Shown here: positions 37,841 through 55,402 of the stretch, piece after piece
Numbering within the stretch: the first letter of the stretch is position 1
Layout: every line of letters starts with the position of its first letter
DNA from: Sanderia malayensis
Lineage: Eukaryota; Cnidaria; Scyphozoa; Semaeostomeae; Pelagiidae
Assembly: GCA_013076295.1 (NCBI GenBank)
Contig: RQOL01000882.1
Location: 868,001 to 932,000 of the forward strand
Direction: 5' to 3'
DNA: 64,000 nucleotides
Notes under the pieces: model-generated
Seen by the model: the letters and a program-made list of their open reading frames with translations, nothing else
The model's database searches: none
Told to the model about the DNA's origin: nothing
Program-made: the position numbers and the translations under genes

Positions 37841-40800
37841 TAGTCAGGGCTGTTAGCACTGAAATGGGCATGAATTGTGCAAATCGTGATACCAGCATGA
37901 AAATTTGTCTCCCGGGGTAATTTGACCTGCTGAAAACGATTCCGAACAGACCCCGGCTGAAAAATGCCCCCAAGTGCTATTTTTAGACTGGGGTACTTGG
38001 CCCCAGACCTTATTTGAAATTCCTTCTATAAATGAATACCAACATGTGTTAGAAACATGAAAGTATGGATTTCCACACATTTTGACATGCTGAACATTTT
38101 GAAGAAGAGAACCAGTCAAAAATTTACCCCTAAATGCTATTTTTAGACTGGGGTACTTGGCCCCAGACCTTATTTGAAATTCCTTCTATAAATGAATACC
38201 AACATGTGTTAGAAACATGAAAGTATGGATTTCCACACATTTTGACATGCTGAACATTTTGAAGAAGAGAACCAGTCAAAAATTTACCCCTAAATGCTAT
38301 TTTTAGACTGGGGTACTTGCCCCAGACCTCTATTTTAACTTCCTTCTATAAATGAATATCAATACGTATTAGAAATATGAAAGTATGGATATCCACACAT
38401 TTTGACATGCTGAACATTTTGAAGAAGAGACCCAGTCAAAAATTTACCCCTAAATGCTATTTTTAGACTGGGGTACTTGGCCCCAGACCTCTATTTTAAC
38501 TTCCTTCTATAAATGAATATCAATACGTATTAGAAACATGAAAGTATGGATTTCCACACATTTTGACATGCTGAACATATTAAAACCACACCAATAGCTA
38601 AAAACTGGCGTCAGTTCTTAAGGGTGGATGAAAACAAGGAAGAGCTGTTTCATTTATTGGCCAAACAGATCACAATGATCAAGTGCCTGGTAAGACCATT
38701 GTTGCAACATTTTCTGAAAGCGTTGTCTTCTCTGGTGACATCAACGAAGAAAATCTTTTTCCGTGCAACCATGAGGAAGCGGACACAAGAATTTTTGTCC
38801 ACGTTAAAAACGCGTCCGAATCGAACCACCGTAAAGTCAGCATACGTACGGTGGATACTGATGTTGTCACGATCGCGGTAGCAATGTTTGGGGAATTGGC
38901 ATTGGAAAAGCTGTGGGTGGAATTCGGTGTTGGAAAGAACAAGCGATGGTTACCGATTCACGATTACTTTGGCAACTTGAGAAATGAACTTTGCTCTGGG
39001 TTACTGTTTTGGTTCGCATTTACTGGATGTGACACCGTGTCGTCCTTCTGTGGTCGTGGAAAAAAGATTGCTTGGGAAGCGTGGAAGTCATTTCCTGACG
39101 TAACGAATACATTTGCAAGGTGAGTTTTTGGTGTTGCGTATGTTTCGTTATATTTCATTTTCATCTTAATAAAGATTTTTTGACTCTTTCCCAAAAAGAA
39201 CACTGATGGCCGGATACCTTTGAAAGCAAGGTAATATTGAGCCTCCGTAATAATCCGCAAATTTAGGAAACCCGTTTTAGAGTACATGCTAGATACCCAG
39301 ATACCTCTATTACCCTACGCAAAATCTAGGCAAAATCTGCTAACTGCATTTTATTTATTGTGCGCGTAATTTAAATTATTGACACGTTCTAATCAATTCT
39401 AAGTCTACGTGCTAACTTGTGATTCTAAGTTGTTTATTTCTTGTTTCATTTCAGACTGTCTCAAGGATCTACCAATAATTTAACCGATGATGACATGAAG
39501 AACCTAGAAAGATACGTAATTCTAATGTATGACCGTTCAAGTCAGCTGACCGACATCAACGAATGCAGAAAGATCTTATTCACAAGAAAAGGACGCAGTA
39601 TTGATAGCTTGCCACCAACAAGAGGCGCCTTGCAACAGCATGCTAAACGGGCATTACTGCAAGGAGGGTAAGAAGTTGTGTTACACAATTATCTTCATTA
39701 AATCTAATTAGCATACTCTATGTACCTCACTTCCAAGTGCACCGCAGATAAATGAAGTACATTTTATCCTTATGAACGTTCAGTGCACAAGTACTACTAT
39801 CACACAATCGTTACGAATATTCCTGAATCCTATATCTTTATTTTCCGCCGTTTCTGTTATGTGTTCTAAAAGTACAGTTCCAAAGGGTATCCAGATGTAA
39901 GATACGCGACACGTTGTTTTCTGAAAAGTATGGAAACTGATTTCTAATATGAGGCTCATGAATTTGTTATTGTTTTTTTCAGAAAAATTTGGGGACAGTC
40001 ACTACAAAAAATGCAGGAGACACCAGATGTGAGTGAATATGGGTGGAAAAAAGAAAACGACTCCTTTGTGCCTGTTTGGTCGCTTATCCCAGAAGCAGCA
40101 AAAGCATGCCATGAACTTGTGAAATGTGGCTGTCAGAAAAATTGTGGCTCTAGGTGCAAATGCAAACGCTATGGTCTCGAATGCACGGAATTGTGTCAAT
40201 GTGGTGGGCAATGTCTAGATTGACCGATCGGTAACATTTAACCATTTTTATGAAACTGTTTAATATTATTAATACTATATAGCCGTTTAATATAACTCAA
40301 ATCCCGCATGATATGCTAACAGAGCACAACTAAAAAATTTCGGTGTTGCGTTGTGCCCTATCAGCGTGCTTGTGGACCATCAGAATAGAGGTCTGGGGCC
40401 AAGTACCCCAGTCTAAAAATAGAATTTAGGGGTACATTTTGGAGTGGGTCTCTCTTTTAAAATGTTCAGCATGTCAAAATGTGTGGAAATCCATACTTTC
40501 ATGTTTCTAATACGTATTGATATTCATTTATAGAAGGAAGGTAAAATAGAGGTCTGGGGCCAAGTACCCCAGTCTAAAAATAGAATTTAGGGGTAAATTT
40601 TGGATTGGGCCTCTCTTTTAAAATGTTCAGCATGTCAAAATGTGTGGATATCCATACTTTCATGTTTCTAATACGTATTGATATTCATTTATAGAAGGAA
40701 TTTCAAATAAGGTCTGGGGCCAAGTACCCCAGTCTAAAAATAGCATTTACGGGTAAATTTTTGACTGGGTCTCTTCTTCAAAATGTTCAGCATGTCAAAA

Positions 40801-41189
40801 TGTGTGGATATCCATACTTTCATGTTTCTAATACGTATTGATATTCATTTATAGAAAGAAGTTAAAATAGAGGTCTGGGGCAAGTACCCCAGTCTAAAAA
40901 TAGAATTTAGGGGTACATTTTGGAGTGGGTCTCTCTTTTAAAATGTTCAGCATGTCAAAATGTGTGGAAATCCATACTTTCATGTTTCTAACACATGTTG
41001 GTATTCATTTATAGAAGGAATTTCAAATAAGGTCTGGGGCCAAGTACCCCAGTCTAAAAATAGCACTTGGGGGCATTTTTCAGCTGGGGTCTGTTCGGAA
41101 TCGTTTTCAGCAGGTCAAATTACCCCGGAAGACAAATTTTCATGCTGGTATCACGATTTGCACAATTCAAGTGTTAACAGCCCTGACTA
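37841..41189. mobile_element. Academ-like DNA transposon with 160-bp subterminal repeats, 3349 bp
   Basis: The termini are inverted copies starting TAGTCAGGGCTGTTA, and the 3-bp target duplication ATG lies at 37838-37840 and 41190-41192. The left arm (to about 38600) has four copies and the right arm (from about 40390) five copies of an exact 160-bp subrepeat containing GACTGGGGTACTTGG and ACATTTTGACATGCTGAACA. Copies of GACTGGGG lie at 37986, 38146, 38306 and 38466. On the right the inverted copies lie at 40411, 40572, 40732, 40892 and 41052. The outermost about 140 bp of the two ends are nearly identical. The centre carries a broken gene (see 38592-40223). Assignment to Academ rests on the 3-bp duplication and the nuclease-like plus Cys-rich protein; as I recall, Academ elements encode an XPG-type nuclease and a Cys8 finger. 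Confidence 0.85.
38592..40223 (+). pseudogene. Remnant of the transposon gene: XPG/FEN1-like core and Cys-rich tail
   Basis: Coding traces start abruptly after the left arm (NWRQFLRVDENKEELF, about 38606-38653) and change frame near 38676. They run as exon A to 39119, exon B 39455-39667 and exon C 39983-40223, with GT-AG introns in phase. Exon A has HEEADTRIF, then VDTDVVTIA, then FTGCDTVSSFCGRGKKIAW. The spacing and residues recall the XPG-I region of FEN1/XPG nucleases (EAEAQ, D-x-D, GCDY..GIG..A). Exon C ends with about ten Cys, including CGCQKNCGSRCKCKRYGLEC and LCQCGGQC, probably a zinc-binding module. The N-terminal part of the original protein is missing, so the element is not autonomous. 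This family is found as multi-copy hypothetical proteins in many invertebrates (recollection). The nuclease link is my inference from motifs. Confidence 0.75.
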
Positions 41190-41621
41190 ATGTTACTGAC
41201 GGTGGTTTTTTGATATCCCGCAACACGATGCATCCACCTCTCTGGTTCTGGAATGTCATGAGCTTGTGGGCATGTTCGCGCTTTTCATTGGATGCTGCCC
41301 TGAAGAACTTGCTGAATCCATTCAAACCTACATCATGTCTTTCAAAGTGATGGCTCATTGCCGTGTAAATATAGTCAGCATAAAACTCCATGTTGACCTG
41401 TTTATTGATCAAGGCTTCACAGTTTTCGGGATAATTTTGTCTCTGCGAATTTGAGGACCGACAACTTTGGCTTTGCACAGCAACCAAATTTATGGCAAGC
41501 ATAAAGACAAAGTGAATAACGGCCATATTTGAGAGACAAATTTCCAGTTAAGCTAGACAGCTCTGAAGATCCAAATGTTGTTAGAAGATGATTTTTTGGC
41601 AAAGATTAGTTTTATCTGTGA

Positions 41622-41628
41622 TTTTATA
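41622..41628 (-). promoter_or_regulatory. Candidate TATA box of the ferritin gene
   Basis: The minus strand reads CATATAAAAT about 95 bases before the ferritin ATG at 41526, a plausible core-promoter distance. Sequence match only. I looked for an iron-responsive element (CAGTGN loop on a stem) between this site and the ATG and did not find one. Confidence 0.35.
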
Positions 41629-41706
41629 TGCTCAATCTGTCCAAAGAAATTCAGCCCTTGTCTGTAATGAAAGCTTCCTAGATCAAATTTCTCCATTTCC
41701 ACCAGT

Positions 41707-41734
41707 CACAACTGCCCATATTTGGGCAGTTGTG
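41707..41734. promoter_or_regulatory. Perfect 11-bp hairpin upstream of ferritin
   Basis: CACAACTGCCC and its exact inverse GGGCAGTTGTG are separated by six bases (ATATTT). It lies about 180 bp upstream of the ferritin ATG and upstream of the candidate TATA box, so it is more likely a palindromic DNA site than part of the mRNA. Function unknown. Confidence 0.4.
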
Positions 41735-42485
41735 TAATTCTAATGTTTCATTTGGTGAAAACCGATACTAGGAACTAATCAGGATCAAAATTTTAAAATC
41801 AATCTGCGTGTATTCCTTCCTATTTAAAGCAATATTCCACGTAGTAATAATTTGCCAGATACATATTCAGTTTGCTATGAGTCTCATTCAATGCGACAGC
41901 CATTGGTCATGCCCCCCACTTGTAGGACAAGAAGTCACATTGCGTTTCGAAACAAGAGTTTACCTCTTTAATAGAACAACCCGGTTGTGTTGTGCAACTA
42001 CGAATTTTTCTTAAAAAGATCTTGATTTCCGCTTAGTTGTTTAATGGCAGCAAAATTGCTGCATTATTAATTTTTACTTAGCATTTACCCCATTTTGTCG
42101 AATATTGCCCCCTGCCCCAGTTTAGTGGATCTGGTGGTTTTTTCTCACCCACCATCCAACAACCATGGAAAAACTTTCCAAGCGCGATCGTTTGGTGCCT
42201 CCTATTGACGCGTTTTATTTGGAAACCTCGATTGCATCATTGAACCTCATTTCCATACCTTTTTTCACTGGCCCATGAGAAATCTTGTATGTATATCATG
42301 CGATAACAGCTATATCTGCTTCATGTAAGAAGCACAATTCATTCAAACAATGTAATGGTAATTTATGCAAACTGGTGATAATTTATGCAAACTATACAGG
42401 CAAGAAAAAACACAGAAAAGAGGAAATGAATGATGGCAACCTCGTTTTAAATAGCAACTATAAGTTTTATTACAAGATATTAATT

Positions 42486-43731
42486 TTACTGTTCTCTGTG
42501 AATAAGAACGAAGAATGCTAACCCAGCCAGAATAAGATACTGAAAGAGAAAAAATAAAATGTTCAAGTTTGAAAACAATGAAATGAGAAATAAAAATATG
42601 AAATGAAAATTGAAATTACCTTTATCTTTGGGTAATCGTTCATCAAGATGGTGACAATTCCAATATATGGCAAATATCTAAAAAGAAAAATAACTTTAGT
42701 TATATAAAAAGATTTACTACTAACTTTCAAACCACCTATCCTAGATGGCTAGAAATTGTCTTGAAACTATGTAAAGATCTTAACACAAACTAAATATGAA
42801 TTATTATATAGAAAATACAAAAGATTTTGTTTTTCACCCTTTTGCTCGTCCGATTACATCTTTCTTTTGAAGCCAAAATTGTCCTGGTGCGTAAAGGCCA
42901 CGGTCATCAACATTATTATTATCACCTTTTGTTAAGAATTTGACATTTCCATCTGATCTATTGGCATAAAAATATGTGAACAATTAAAGCATGTAATCAT
43001 AAAAAGGATAAAAGTAAATTATGATAAATAAAATTATACGCCATACTTCTCGTGGACTTTTATAACTCTATGAACTATCGGAATTTCACGACCCTCAATC
43101 TTGAAGACAACAATTTCGCCAGCCCTGATTGGTTCCTTTACATCGTTGCCAAGAAACAAAAGATCCCCTCTATAAAATGCTGGCTCCATGCTTCCACTGA
43201 AAAATGAAACAAAATTGATAATTAAAAGTGGGTAAAAATCACACCATTTGACACAGTTCACAACAATATCATGGCCTTTCTGATAGGTTCAAAATGTTTC
43301 ATCCTTCAGTAAAAACCATTTGGTTAACTTAATTCTAACTATAACGAGTTGTGTTTGTTGAATTTCTGAAAGACGAAAGAATAGCCTGTAATTTGAACAA
43401 CACCAACCACAATCGAAACTGATTTTGTTGACAAAACTCACCTTAAGACAACAACAATAGGACTTTCACTTCCAGTTGTGACCATCAGACCTTTCCATAT
43501 CATTAAAGCCGACGAAACAATCATACCAAAGTTCAATATTTGATAAGCCAACTGATAAAAAAAGACGATACAACATGAATTTTCACATTTCGGTGGCTTT
43601 TACAGAATGGCCTAAGGGGCCTAAATGAGGCAATTAATGCAATTCTACAACTTTTATCATACCTGTCTCTTATTCATCCGTCTAATATCATCAAACCAAC
43701 TTGAAATGTCGAACATTCCTGAAGTTGCCAT
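42486..43731 (-). CDS. SEC11A: Signal peptidase complex catalytic subunit SEC11, 186 aa
   Basis: Exons on the minus strand: 43731-43663, 43551-43442, 43196-43047, 42957-42838, 42677-42620, 42539-42486; total 561 nt, and all phases fit. It begins [21 protein letters not shown] membrane segment follows ([20 protein letters not shown]), then the serine protease motif [19 protein letters not shown] with the catalytic Ser. The catalytic His is in [13 protein letters not shown], and the family's FLTKGDNN and [13 protein letters not shown] (essential Asp) are present. The C-terminus [17 protein letters not shown] plus a hydrophobic end matches SEC11A/SEC11C. The enzyme cleaves signal peptides in the ER membrane. 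SEC11A and SEC11C are vertebrate duplicates, so the symbol marks the family. Exon 3 is ended at GTATGG because that gives [11 protein letters not shown] in register with the human protein. Confidence 0.97.
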
Positions 43732-44087
43732 CTTTTTAGATACTAATATTTCCAAATGAAATTTGCTTTTTAGTATCAAAGAAACAGCAAAAGTTTACGT
43801 AGAGGTAGACACAGGGCAAGATGATGACCGATAGCAACAATCAACATCAGAAGTTTGATGCCAGGGATGGAGAGAAGTTGAGCGTGTGGGGAATTTTCTT
43901 ATGATAATTTTCATTTCATTCTTACTAACTTAATTTTTATTCATTAACTCAATTAGCCCTTGGCTGCTGATATTTATATTTATTTACTTTTTCATTCCTA
44001 TTTTACACAGCAAATTTATTCAAAGTGAAGCCAGAACAAGGCTTCCTTTAAAGGAGTCTTGACCAGCTATTCAATAACCATGTTTAG

Positions 44088-45160
44088 CATGCAATGCTGT
44101 GGTGTAGTGGTTACATAGCAGATCTTCAGCCTGGAGGTTGGTGGATCGAGCCCAGCAATGGCCCTGGAAATAGTTTTGTACTTCATACAATACGCTTGGT
44201 GTAAAAATGATTAGTTGATCTTCAACTGTTGTAAGCAAGGTTGCTGTGGCCCAGCGGATAGGTCAGTAACCCTGCAGGTAAGAGGTTTCTGGTTCGAGAC
44301 CAGCTGAAGGCAATGGTAAACGAAAATTAAAATCTGGAATTTGGTGGAAAAGGGTAAGTGGTGCAATAGTTCAATTCCAGCTTCTGGTTGTAGGTACTTG
44401 CTATCTAAATTAAGGTTCGAAACCATAGAGGGCCAAGCAAACTAAAGACGTGAGTTCGAGGTAAGTAAACTTACATTTAATTCCTAGTGGATACAACTAG
44501 TCATAACATAGCTAGTAAAATTGAATCCCAAGGGAAATTTGACCTAGAAAATTAATTCCCTAGGGAATATCAAATGTGGCTGGTTAATTCCCCAGGGAAT
44601 ACTAATTCCCATGGGAATATGAAGTTCCTACAGCAAAAATATTCCCTTGGGAATATTAATTCCCTAGGGATTTAATTTTATTTACGTATATTCCCTGGGG
44701 ATTTAATGTAACCAGCTGAACCCCCTGGGAATTAATTTTAAGCTTACTTACCTCGAACTCGCGTCTTTACCTTTGCTTGAACATCTGTGGTTTCGAACCT
44801 TAGCTTAGATCGTAAGCACCTACAACCAGAAGCTGGAATTGAACTATTGCAACATAGCATGTCATTATTATGAAATTGAATTGCACCACTTACCTTCTTT
44901 CACCAAATTGCAGATCTTTATTTTCGTTTACCATCGCTTTCAGCTGGTATCGAACCAGGAACCTCTTACCTGCCGGGTTACTGACCTATCCGCTGGGCCA
45001 CAGCAACCTTGCTTACAACAGTGGAATATAATTTAGTCATTTTTTACACCAAGCGTATTGTATGAAGTACAAAATTATTTCCAGGACCATTGCTGGGCTC
45101 GATCCAGCAACCTTCAGGCTGAAGATCTGCTATGCAACCACTACACCATAGCATTGCATG
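44088..45160. mobile_element. Large foldback of tRNA-like (SINE-type) modules
   Basis: The arms 44088-44475 and about 44740-45160 are inverted copies that open with CATGCAATGCT. Each arm holds three tRNA-like segments. Left arm: (1) GGTGTAGTGGTTA with B-like GGATCGAGCCC, 44101-44156; (2) A box TGGCCCAGCGG, 44247-44257, and B box GGTTCGAGACC, 44291-44301; (3) a B-like GGTTCGAAACC near 44414-44424. The centre (about 44525-44730) is a cluster of short palindromes of the type ATTCCCTAGGGAAT. No protein is encoded. Two oppositely oriented SINE-like copies, or a foldback element that captured tRNA-like sequence, would both explain it. Confidence 0.8.
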
Positions 45161-46677
45161 TGAAAAGGGAATACTGAATAAGATGCAACACTGTCCTTCG
45201 CTCATTGCACGATTAAAACGCATGCGTACCTCAACAACTCCCTCATGCAATATACCCAGCTGCTTTGATGGTGATTTCAATGGCTTCATCTGTAATTACT
45301 GATATTCATATCAGGTGAACATATTCAAACTTCTACAAGAGAAGTTGGCGCCCTGTCGAAGTAGCCTTGACACCGCTGGTGGTTAAGACTTCTTCAAGAA
45401 GACAGGCTGTCAACTTCGATAGATATATAGTGTAAAAAAAGAAATGAATAATTGTGAAAAAGAGGAAAAGAAATATAAAATACAACAACCCAAGGGAAGA
45501 AAAAATTTCGCCGAAACAGCGAAATCCTCTCTTCCTCATGCGGGTCAGTGCGTCCCGTGAGAGGCTGCTACTAAGCTCCCCCACCCCTTTTAGATCGTTT
45601 TGCCAGAACATCGAGATCAAGCCAACGAGGCCGAAGCTGCGCTGGACGGGTGACCGTGTTCTATCCCCGGCCGAAAAATTGTTATGAAGCCGTCTAGAAA
45701 CTCCCAGTAGCATTTACCACGGGCAGCGACCGCCGTCGGAAAGAACGTTGACGCTCATTGAAGTAGAGATGTTGAGTTTGTCACTGATTAGACGTGGGAA
45801 TTCACTGCCAGGTACGCATGCGTAGATCAATTAGGAAGAGACGGTATATGCGAAGTAATAGCTGCACAAACATGTTAGGGCAGCAAGCAGAACAGGAATT
45901 GGTAAAAGTCATGACATCTTACCAACTCATGCAACTAACTTTATCATTGACTTCTGCAGCAGCCAACAAATTCTTGAACAAATGAAAGATCAGATTAAAT
46001 AAAAAGAAACTGAAGTATGATGAAACATCGTAACAGAACAAAACATTTAAAAATGCAAATTATTACAACAAATAATTAGAAACTGTAATATGTTTAGAAA
46101 ATTTTAAAAGAAAAATATGTGAATATAATAATCTGTCAATGGGTATAACCATTTTGAGTTTGAAGCTCGCAAAAAATTAACTCAACAAGGGAAACTATGT
46201 TATAAGAAAATAAAATCATAAAAATGTGTTGCAAACTAGATTACGATAATATATGATAATATATGCTTTCCATCTTTCTTTGCATTATATTTTGGGATGA
46301 TTTAAAAATGGCTTATAACATGCATCATAATATGATACATGATATAAACCATGATGTATTGTATACTCCAATGCATCGTAAAAATTAGATCTTGCTTCAT
46401 GTTATTAATTACCCCAAAATAACGTAAGATAAAAGGCATGGGGTCGTATTCACAAGGCTAAAGGTGGGGGGATGTACTATGGGGGAATTTAATATAGGGG
46501 GAGGTATATTACAGGGGGGAAGATTTACTATGCAGGGCGAGTTTACTACTTTATAAAAACTCAACTCACCAAAATTACGGAAGTAAAGTAAGAAAAACTG
46601 CTTTACCTTATAAGGGCAATAAACCAACTTGATTGTAAATCATCTATCACAGTTTTATACAATTGCTGTTGTTGTTG
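45161..46677. other. Spacer between PIWI stop and the foldback, with a GC-rich patch
   Basis: Positions about 45340-45760 are clearly richer in G and C than their surroundings and carry an open minus-strand frame (45713-45333, with RSFGLVGLISMFWQND) that I do not recognise. It may be an old retroelement or RNA-derived insertion. The rest (45770-46677) is AT-rich with no gene seen. Confidence 0.3.
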
Positions 46678-54463
<7,786 letters not shown>

Positions 54464-55402
54464 TTAAAAGCCTTTCTGATATTTAAATACAGTATTTGAA
54501 GCACAATGAATTCACTAACTTTTTCTTCTTCAAAGGGTCCCAATAAAAACAATATGGCCACGAGATTTGCTTTGGTTTGGTGGGCTTGGGCAAAGCAGAG
54601 CAGAAAACGTGGTGGCAAAAATCAATTCAACTCAATGAAACAATGACCAAGAGACTTCAATTCAATTCAACTGACGATTATTCGCAAGAGTATGAAAATA
54701 AGAGAAAATTGGTGCAAATTGTGTTTTTTGGCTTTTTATTCTGATATTTTCTAACTCTCATGAGAATCGAAATCTCCAAATTGAACTTTAAATTTCACTT
54801 TAAAGCAGTAGACGTTGAATTCGATAGCTTTCTATCATTCAGTTGTCATCTTCAAAAAATGTGATATTAAATACTAACAACTGACAAAATCAACAATATT
54901 AAGAAATTATTAAAAAATATTTGAAATATTAAATAATAAAGGTAAGCCCCAGTAAACTCCAATAAACCCGCAAGTCATATTTTTGCCCCTTTAGATAAAA
55001 AAGTCAATAGCATTTGATATTACGCGCGCTTTTTACAAAGAAGTGTTTTATGTTTTGTTGCATTTTTTTAACTTCTTCAAAATGCCCTGTATTAATTTGT
55101 GTTCGCTCCTCGTTTTATTTCATTCAAGCAAACACGCAGAAAAAGAATTTTCATTACCGAGAAATTTCCTCATAAAAAATACGAACAGCATGAAATTACA
55201 TAGTATATATATACGAAACTGTTATAGCTAGTAAAAATATATTTATAAAATCAGGTATAAAGAGATTATTAAACTACCTGTTAAAATATTTTGCATTGTG
55301 CGATTCAAATTATAATATTATAAAAATAGTCTGTCGGGGGCAATAAGATACGGGCTTTAAAATTACTAAATAAAAATGAATTTAAAAATTCCAGTAGGAA
55401 AT
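54464..55402. other. Spacer between FES/FER stop and PIWI start
   Basis: This 939-bp AT-rich spacer must hold the PIWI promoter and the kinase 3' UTR. No TATA box, RNA gene or repeat is obvious. Confidence 0.4.

Larger units (their letters stand above)
37584..41526 (-). pseudogene. Secreted-type ferritin subunit interrupted by a DNA transposon
   Basis: The 5' part is 41526-41190 and the 3' part 37840-37584, separated by the element at 37841-41189. Counting one copy of the 3-bp duplication gives 591 nt, a 197-codon frame with stop, and the join restores the normal spacing of the family between DIKKP and WADGLNAMEDAL. It begins with a signal peptide ([19 protein letters not shown]), so it is a secretory-pathway ferritin. 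The four-helix landmarks are [37 protein letters not shown] and LGEYEFDKKTL. Ferroxidase ligands equivalent to human H-chain E27, Y34, E61, H65, E107 and Q141 are kept, but E62 is Lys as in L chains, so activity may be reduced. As read here the gene is broken: both parts run into stops inside the element. Whether this is fixed or one haplotype cannot be told. Confidence 0.92.

Noticed and set aside
38624..40223. The nuclease-like frames as a host gene
   Set aside because: They lie wholly between the terminal inverted repeats, lack an N-terminus and contain a frameshift.
37841..41189. The interval as an ordinary ferritin intron
   Set aside because: No GT-AG pair at the edges keeps the frame, while the 3-bp duplication and terminal inverted repeats explain the boundaries exactly.
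41527..41800. Iron-responsive element in the ferritin leader
   Set aside because: No CAGTGN loop on a proper stem was found; the hairpin at 41707 has no such loop and lies upstream of the likely start site.
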